A DNA stretch of 10,410 nucleotides from Tumulicola sp039922955 (GTDB taxonomy: Bacteria > Vulcanimicrobiota > Vulcanimicrobiia > Vulcanimicrobiales > Vulcanimicrobiaceae): assembly GCA_039922955.1 (NCBI GenBank), contig JBDTDR010000138.1, positions 1-10,410 of the forward strand. Reading direction: 5' to 3'. Made by a program: the position numbers and the translations under genes. How positions within the stretch are numbered: the stretch's first letter is position 1; each line of letters starts with the position of its first letter. The notes under the pieces were generated by a model that worked only from the letters and a program-made list of their open reading frames with translations, had not been told where the DNA came from and made no database searches. Shown in pieces: positions 6,472 to 10,410 of this stretch.

Positions 6472-6849
6472 ATGAAACGGACTCTTCTCGCGCTGCTGCT
6501 AGGCGCTTTCGTGCTCCTCTCACCGGCCGCCGCGCAGGCGCAGATCGTTTCGCAACTGGGCATCGGCATACAAAGCTGCGTGGTGAATAACAACGGCAGC
6601 GGGCTCACCAACGGCATCAACGTCGTCTACTACAACACGCATGCGTCCGCGGCGACCGAGGTCGATTTTACCGTCGGCTATCGCGGACACCGCGCCGTCT
6701 TTACCGATCGCGGAACCTTCACGCAAAACGCCCAAATCAACCACAACATGACGAGCGGACTGGTCGGATACTCCTGGAACACCTCAAAACCCAACCTGTG
6801 TGCCGTTAGGCGCGTCGTCCTCGCGAACGGAAAAGTCCTCACACCCTAG
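6472..6849 (+). CDS. Small secreted protein of unknown function
   Basis: I do not recognise a characterised family. The 125-residue product has a clear signal peptide: a basic start (MKR), a hydrophobic stretch at 5-18 and an AQA cleavage site at 21-23, leaving a mature protein of about 102 residues. The mature part is rich in Asn, Gly, Thr and aromatic residues with alternating hydrophobic positions, suggesting a beta-sandwich exported to the periplasm or surface. Two cysteines only, Cys36 near the mature N-terminus and Cys110 near the C-terminus, could form a disulfide joining the ends. Start ATG 6472 has a good ribosome site GAAAGGG (6458-6464) seven bases upstream; an in-frame ATG at 6439 lies inside mnmE and would spoil the signal peptide. 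It lies 22 bases after mnmE and 28 before the next gene. Confidence 0.82.
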   Translation: MKRTLLALLLGAFVLLSPAAAQAQIVSQLGIGIQSCVVNNNGSGLTNGINVVYYNTHASAATEVDFTVGYRGHRAVFTDRGTFTQNAQINHNMTSGLVGYSWNTSKPNLCAVRRVVLANGKVLTP

Positions 6850-6877
6850 ATAGTAGCCTGTCTCAAAGGAGTCCCCG

Positions 6878-7450
6878 ATGGTTAACGTCCTCGCGCGCAA
6901 CTGGTGGGCCTTGCTTATCCGCGGCATCGCTGCGGTCGTCTTTGGAATCCTCGCGTTCTTGTGGCCCGCGCCGACACTTCTCGCGATTGGGATCCTCTTC
7001 GGGGCGTATGCTTTCGTCGACGGCGTCTTTGCCATCGTCGCCGCGGTGCGCGCGGCGCAGTCGCACGAGCGATGGTGGGCGTTTCTGCTCGAAGGCATCG
7101 TCGGTCTCGCAATTGCAGCCATCACCGTGTACGACGTCGGCATCACGCTTCTCGCGCTGTACTTTACGATCGCTGCCTGGGCGTTCATCACCGGAATTCT
7201 CGAGATTGCGGCCGCCGTTCAACTCCGCAAGGCGATTGCGAACGAATGGCTACTGATCGCGGCCGGAATCTGCTCGATCCTATTCGGCGTGCTGATGGTC
7301 GCGCGTCCGATGGCTGCCGCCTTGGCGATTATCTGGATCATCGCGTCCTACGCGGTCGTCTTCGGGGTCATCATGATCGCGCTCTCGTTGCGCTTGCGCA
7401 ATCACGGGAGCACCACGACGCTAACCGCGCCCACCACGCCGGCCTCGTAA
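6878..7450 (+). CDS. HdeD family (DUF308) six-helix membrane protein
   Basis: HdeD-type proteins are small inner-membrane proteins; Escherichia coli HdeD is linked to acid resistance at high cell density, but most homologues have no known function. The 190-residue product has six hydrophobic segments (about 10-30, 34-58, 66-86, 88-113, 122-142, 147-171). They form three two-helix repeats, each beginning with a Trp-containing stretch (NWWALL, RWWAFL, NEWLLI), then a Gly-rich helix and a second helix; the first and third repeats share FGIL/FGVL followed by a Pro. The ending is polar and Thr-rich. ATG 6878 has a textbook ribosome site AAAGGAG (6865-6871) six bases upstream. It sits between the secreted protein and mnmG, an unusual place for this family. 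I assign the family but not a function. Confidence 0.85.
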   Translation: MVNVLARNWWALLIRGIAAVVFGILAFLWPAPTLLAIGILFGAYAFVDGVFAIVAAVRAAQSHERWWAFLLEGIVGLAIAAITVYDVGITLLALYFTIAAWAFITGILEIAAAVQLRKAIANEWLLIAAGICSILFGVLMVARPMAAALAIIWIIASYAVVFGVIMIALSLRLRNHGSTTTLTAPTTPAS

Positions 7451-7477
7451 CGGTCTGCGGACTGTCCCGTACCAGCG

Positions 7478-9292
7478 ATGAATCGGTTGGAGCAGGATGA
7501 TGCGGCGGTGATCGTCGTCGGCGGCGGCCATGCGGGCGTCGAGGCCGCGCTCGCGGCCGCGCGCATCGGCGCGCCCACGCTCTTGGTCACCGGCGACCCC
7601 GAGAAGATCTGCACGCTGCCGTGCAATCCATCGATCGGCGGCAGCGCCAAGGGCCAGCTGGTGCGCGAGATCGACGCGCTGGGCGGAGCGATGGGCCGCC
7701 TGGCCGACCGATGCAGCCTTCACGCCCGCTTTCTCAACGAAAGTAAAGGCCCGGCGGTGCGCGCACTGCGGCAGCAGATGGACAAACCCGCGTACGCGCG
7801 TCTCGCGATTGCCGAGCTTCGGGCGCAGCCGAATCTCACGATCGTACGCGGGCTCGCCGAGGACCTCGTCGTGGATGGCGGCGCCGTTCGAGGCGTCGCG
7901 TGCGCGGACGGCACGCGATACCGCGCGCGCCGCGTCGTGCTCGCAACCGGGACGTTTTTGGGAGGGAAGTCGTTTCGCGGCGCGATCGTCCAGCCCGAAG
8001 GCCGCTTCGGCGAAGCGCCGTCAATCGGTCTGGCTCACGCGCTGCGCCGGCTCGGTTTCCCAACCCGCCGTTTGAAGACCGGGACGCCGCCGCGCATCGA
8101 CAAAGCGACGATCGATACGCACGCGATGCTGCGACAGCCGCCCAGCGAAAAGCCGTTGCTCTTTTCGTACGCGAGCGAATCGCGTTTCGCCGGACCGCAG
8201 CTGCCGTGCTACGTTACCGAAACCAACGCGCGCACGCACGCCCTGGTGCGCGAAAATCTCGCGCTGTCGCCGCTTTACGGACTGGATTTGATCCGCGGTA
8301 TCGGCCCGCGCTACTGTCCGTCGATCGAAGACAAGGTCGTGAAGTTCGCGCACAATCCGACCCACCAAATCTTTATCGAACCCGAAGGCTGGGACGAGCC
8401 GACGCTCTACGTCGGCGGTTTTTCGACGTCGCTGCCCGCCGAAGTTCAAATCGAGATGCTCCACACGCTGCCGGGTTTGGAATCCTGCACGATGCTGCGT
8501 GCCGGCTACGCCGTCGAGTACGACATGGTGCCGCCGACCGAGCTGCGAGACACGCTCGAAACCCGGCGCGTCGCCGGGTTGTATCATTGCGGTCAGCTCA
8601 ACGGCACGTCCGGATACGAAGAAGCCGCCGCGCAGGGCCTGATCGCGGGAATCAATGCGGCACGCGCCGCGCTCGGCAAAGAGCCGGTCCGGCTGGCGCG
8701 CAGCCAGGCCTACATCGGCGTGCTGATCGACGACCTGGTCACCAAAGGCGTCGACGAACCGTATCGCATGCTGACGTCGCGCGCGGAACATCGCGTCGTG
8801 CTGCGCCACGACAACGCCGACGTTCGTTTGACGCCGATCGGCCGCGACGCCGGCTTAGTTAACGATGCGGCCTGGAGCGCGTTCGAGGTGCGAAACGCCG
8901 CACTGCGCGACGGCATCGCGCGCGCCGAGCGCACGCGCGCGAGCGTCGCCCTGCGCCGCCCCGGGGTAGAATTCGGCGATGTGGCCGGGCGCTTCGATCC
9001 GCCGCTCGAGCCCGAGATCGGCGAACGCGTTGCCATCGAGATCAAGTGCGCCGGGTACGTCCGCCGTCAAGAACTGGCCATCGAGAAGGCGGTGAAAACC
9101 GAGCGAATTGCGATCCCGGACGATTTCGATTACGCCGGCATCGCCGCGTTGTCGCGTGAGGCGCGCGAGAAGCTCGCGCAGCAGCGCCCGCGAACGCTCG
9201 GCTCCGCGGGGCGAATCCCCGGCGTAACCCCGGCCGACGTCGCGATCCTCGGGCTATTCGTTCATCGCGCCCGCGAAACCGCAACGCTCTAA
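7478..9292 (+). CDS. mnmG: tRNA uridine-5-carboxymethylaminomethyl modification enzyme MnmG
   Basis: MnmG (GidA) is the FAD-binding partner of MnmE in wobble-uridine modification of tRNA. The 604-residue product (Escherichia coli 629) is complete: FAD-binding VVGGGHAG at 13-20, CNPSIGGSAKGQ at 49-60, LKTGTPPRID at 199-208, and the diagnostic GPRYCPSIEDKVVKF at 276-290. The two cysteines implicated in catalysis correspond to Cys49 and Cys280. NGTSGYEEAAAQGLIAG (375-391) is another family signature. The C-terminal MnmE/tRNA-binding region is recognisable (GYVRRQ, RPRTLGSAGRIPGVTPADVAIL). The usual KYEGY there reads KCAGY (523-527), a minor deviation. ATG 7478 lies 27 bases after the HdeD-like gene, with no clear ribosome site. 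rsmG follows six bases after the stop. Confidence 0.97.
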   Translation: MNRLEQDDAAVIVVGGGHAGVEAALAAARIGAPTLLVTGDPEKICTLPCNPSIGGSAKGQLVREIDALGGAMGRLADRCSLHARFLNESKGPAVRALRQQMDKPAYARLAIAELRAQPNLTIVRGLAEDLVVDGGAVRGVACADGTRYRARRVVLATGTFLGGKSFRGAIVQPEGRFGEAPSIGLAHALRRLGFPTRRLKTGTPPRIDKATIDTHAMLRQPPSEKPLLFSYASESRFAGPQLPCYVTETNARTHALVRENLALSPLYGLDLIRGIGPRYCPSIEDKVVKFAHNPTHQIFIEPEGWDEPTLYVGGFSTSLPAEVQIEMLHTLPGLESCTMLRAGYAVEYDMVPPTELRDTLETRRVAGLYHCGQLNGTSGYEEAAAQGLIAGINAARAALGKEPVRLARSQAYIGVLIDDLVTKGVDEPYRMLTSRAEHRVVLRHDNADVRLTPIGRDAGLVNDAAWSAFEVRNAALRDGIARAERTRASVALRRPGVEFGDVAGRFDPPLEPEIGERVAIEIKCAGYVRRQELAIEKAVKTERIAIPDDFDYAGIAALSREAREKLAQQRPRTLGSAGRIPGVTPADVAILGLFVHRARETATL

Positions 9293-9298
9293 CAGGTT

Positions 9299-9973
9299 GT
9301 GGAACTCGAGCCGCTTCTTACGGCCGCCGGAGTCGAGGCGCGCTGGGTGGGCCGGCTCGCGCGGTACGGCGCGCTCGTGCTCGAAACCAACCGTACCTTC
9401 AACCTCACGGGCGCAAAAAGTGCGGAAGACCTGGTGGCGCACCTCCTTGACAGCCTGCGCATCGTGCCGTTCATCGCCGGCGACTCGCTCGTCGACGTCG
9501 GATCGGGCGCCGGGTTCCCGGCGATTCCCGTGGCGATTGCGACCGGCGTGCCGATCACGCTGATCGAAGCGACGCAGAAAAAAGCGCGCTTCCTGGAACG
9601 CATGCTGGAAACGTTCCAACTGGCCGGCGAAGTCGTCGCCGAACGCGCCGAAGTTGCGGGGCGCCGGGAACGCCTGCGCGACGCGTTCGCCTGCGGCACC
9701 GTTCGTGCGGTTTCCACCGCGCCGACCGTCGCGGAACTGGTATTACCGTTCCTCAAACCCGGCGGCGTCGCGATCTTGCAGCGTGGAACGATGGAGGCGC
9801 GCGAACGCGCCGCGCTGGCCGACGCCGCGATGATGCTCGGGGCTGAAATCAGCGCGGAGCCGGCGCTCGAAGGCGAGCGCCGCATCGTTCTGCTGCGCAA
9901 ACGCAGCCTTACGCCGATGCGATTTCCACGCCGCACCGGCGTTCCGGAGAAACGGCCGCTCTGCATGGGGTAA
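9299..9973 (+). CDS. rsmG: 16S rRNA (guanine-527-N7) methyltransferase RsmG
   Basis: RsmG (GidB) methylates N7 of G527 in 16S rRNA using S-adenosylmethionine; its loss gives low-level streptomycin resistance in several bacteria. The 224-residue product has the family pattern: NRTFNLTGAKSAEDLVAHLLDS in the N-terminal region, the SAM-binding loop DVGSGAGFPAIPVAI (66-80), IEATQKKARFL for the next strand and helix, and LPFLKPGGVAIL. The tail after about residue 200 is basic and not conserved. Start GTG 9299 is used; the only upstream purine stretch is AGG, two bases away, so translation probably relies on coupling to mnmG six bases upstream. mnmG-rsmG is a standard pair near replication origins. 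It is the last rightward gene in the window. Confidence 0.95.
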   Translation: MELEPLLTAAGVEARWVGRLARYGALVLETNRTFNLTGAKSAEDLVAHLLDSLRIVPFIAGDSLVDVGSGAGFPAIPVAIATGVPITLIEATQKKARFLERMLETFQLAGEVVAERAEVAGRRERLRDAFACGTVRAVSTAPTVAELVLPFLKPGGVAILQRGTMEARERAALADAAMMLGAEISAEPALEGERRIVLLRKRSLTPMRFPRRTGVPEKRPLCMG

Positions 9974-10028
9974 TCCACCACCTGGATCGTTCCCGCCGAT
10001 GCCGGCTTTCCGGGAGATTAGCAGGTTG

Positions 10029-10410
10029 TTAGGGCGTCGGGCTATGTAGAAACCAGTCGTCGAACGTGTGGCGTTTATGAACGGCCGCTATGGCCGATTG
10101 GTCGATTAGTGCGAGCTCCTCGCCCCCTGGAAGCGCCGCCGATCGACCCGCAATGCCGGTGTGTCCGGCGGCAAACACCCGTTGTCCGATAGGCTGACAA
10201 ATAGCGTGCCCGGCACCATTGGGATACGTTGCCGGAAGGCCAAGAGCCGTAAGTCCAGCATCGGAAACGGCGTCCACGGCTTGGCATCGCCGTACTGTGA
10301 CGACCTGGAGATGCGGGCGCGCGGTCGGATTAAGATCGAAGAGCCCAAAGGCCTCGCCGTCGTAGATGCGCGCCGCGTTTGCGCGAGCGGTGTTCATATC
10401 GGCGTTCAGA
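10029..10410 (-). CDS. Probable RES-domain protein, C-terminal part
   Basis: RES-domain proteins degrade NAD+ and are mostly toxins of RES-Xre toxin-antitoxin pairs. The frame stays open to the right edge, so at least 127 codons of a longer protein are present and its N-terminal part lies beyond the window. Supporting pattern: a strand-rich segment LQVVTVRR, then LTALGLPATYP, a helix beginning HAICQPIGQRVFAAGHTGI, and the closing GRSAALPGGEELALID. This resembles the RES ending in which a helix leads to a 'GI.YRS' strand with a conserved Ser and an 'ALF/ALID' strand. A short tail of about 25 residues follows. An internal ATG at 10397 is not needed as a start. It converges on rsmG with a 55-base gap. 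An Xre-type antitoxin, if any, would lie outside to the right. Family call is by pattern only. Confidence 0.55.
   Translation of the reverse strand, partial: LNADMNTARANAARIYDGEAFGLFDLNPTARPHLQVVTVRRCQAVDAVSDAGLTALGLPATYPNGAGHAICQPIGQRVFAAGHTGIAGRSAALPGGEELALIDQSAIAAVHKRHTFDDWFLHSPTP

Noticed and set aside
5414..6523. Long antisense open frame opposite mnmE (369 codons).
   Set aside because: The translation is Ser/Arg/Ala-rich low-complexity, a typical shadow of a GC-rich gene; MnmE motifs on the plus strand are complete.
8021..8809. Antisense open frame opposite mnmG (262 codons).
   Set aside because: No motif, no ribosome site seen, and it is entirely within the well-conserved mnmG coding region.
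9974..10028. Possible bidirectional terminator between rsmG and the RES-like gene (CCACCTG near 9977-9983 against CAGGTTG at 10022-10028, and a CCGG-CTTT-CCGG core).
   Set aside because: The outer pairing has a mismatch and a large loop, the inner stem has only four pairs, and there is no T-run, so support is too weak.

Overview
The window is GC-rich bacterial chromosome (I estimate about 64% GC) densely packed with housekeeping genes. It covers a version of the conserved rpmH-rnpA-yidD-yidC-jag-mnmE-mnmG-rsmG cluster, which lies near the replication origin in many bacteria. No rRNA, tRNA, insertion sequence, prophage or CRISPR array is visible. Gene order and protein style (a short YidC, a Jag with a Gly/Arg-rich start, small secreted and membrane proteins between the mnm genes) suggest an under-sampled environmental phylum. 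My best guess is Candidatus Eremiobacterota (WPS-2) or a relative. That is inference from memory of protein style, not a search result.

Left arm (1-2104, minus strand): fabF, rnc and the first 51 codons of smc read leftward as one tightly packed operon. The fabF stop and rnc start are one base apart, and rnc and smc overlap by a GTGA. This is the right end of the common acpP-fabF-rnc-smc arrangement. acpP is not visible upstream of fabF.

Divergent spacer (2105-2359): it holds a near-consensus sigma-70 type promoter facing right and, just after the predicted transcription start, a strong stem-loop with a TACG loop in the rpmH leader. The dnaA gene that often sits here in other bacteria is absent, and I see no DnaA-box cluster.

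Central operon (2360-9973, plus strand): rpmH (ribosomal protein L34), rnpA (RNase P protein), yidD and yidC (membrane protein insertion), jag/khpB (KH-R3H RNA-binding protein), an unnamed two-helix membrane protein, mnmE, a small secreted protein of unknown function, an HdeD/DUF308-type six-helix membrane protein, mnmG and rsmG. The genes are separated by short gaps or overlaps. MnmE and MnmG together modify the wobble uridine of certain tRNAs, RsmG methylates 16S rRNA, RnpA and RNase III process RNA, and YidD/YidC insert membrane proteins. The cluster is therefore mainly about building ribosomes, tRNAs and membranes, with three lineage-specific envelope genes interspersed.

Right edge (10029-10410, minus strand): a convergent partial gene resembles the C-terminal part of a RES-domain (NAD-degrading toxin type) protein. 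It replaces the parA-parB genes that often follow rsmG.

No clear new multi-gene system is visible. The best second looks are the RNase III with Gly at a usual metal-ligand Asp, the Jag variant with an RGG-like N-terminus and tandem repeat, the rpmH leader hairpin, and the extra envelope genes inside the mnm cluster.
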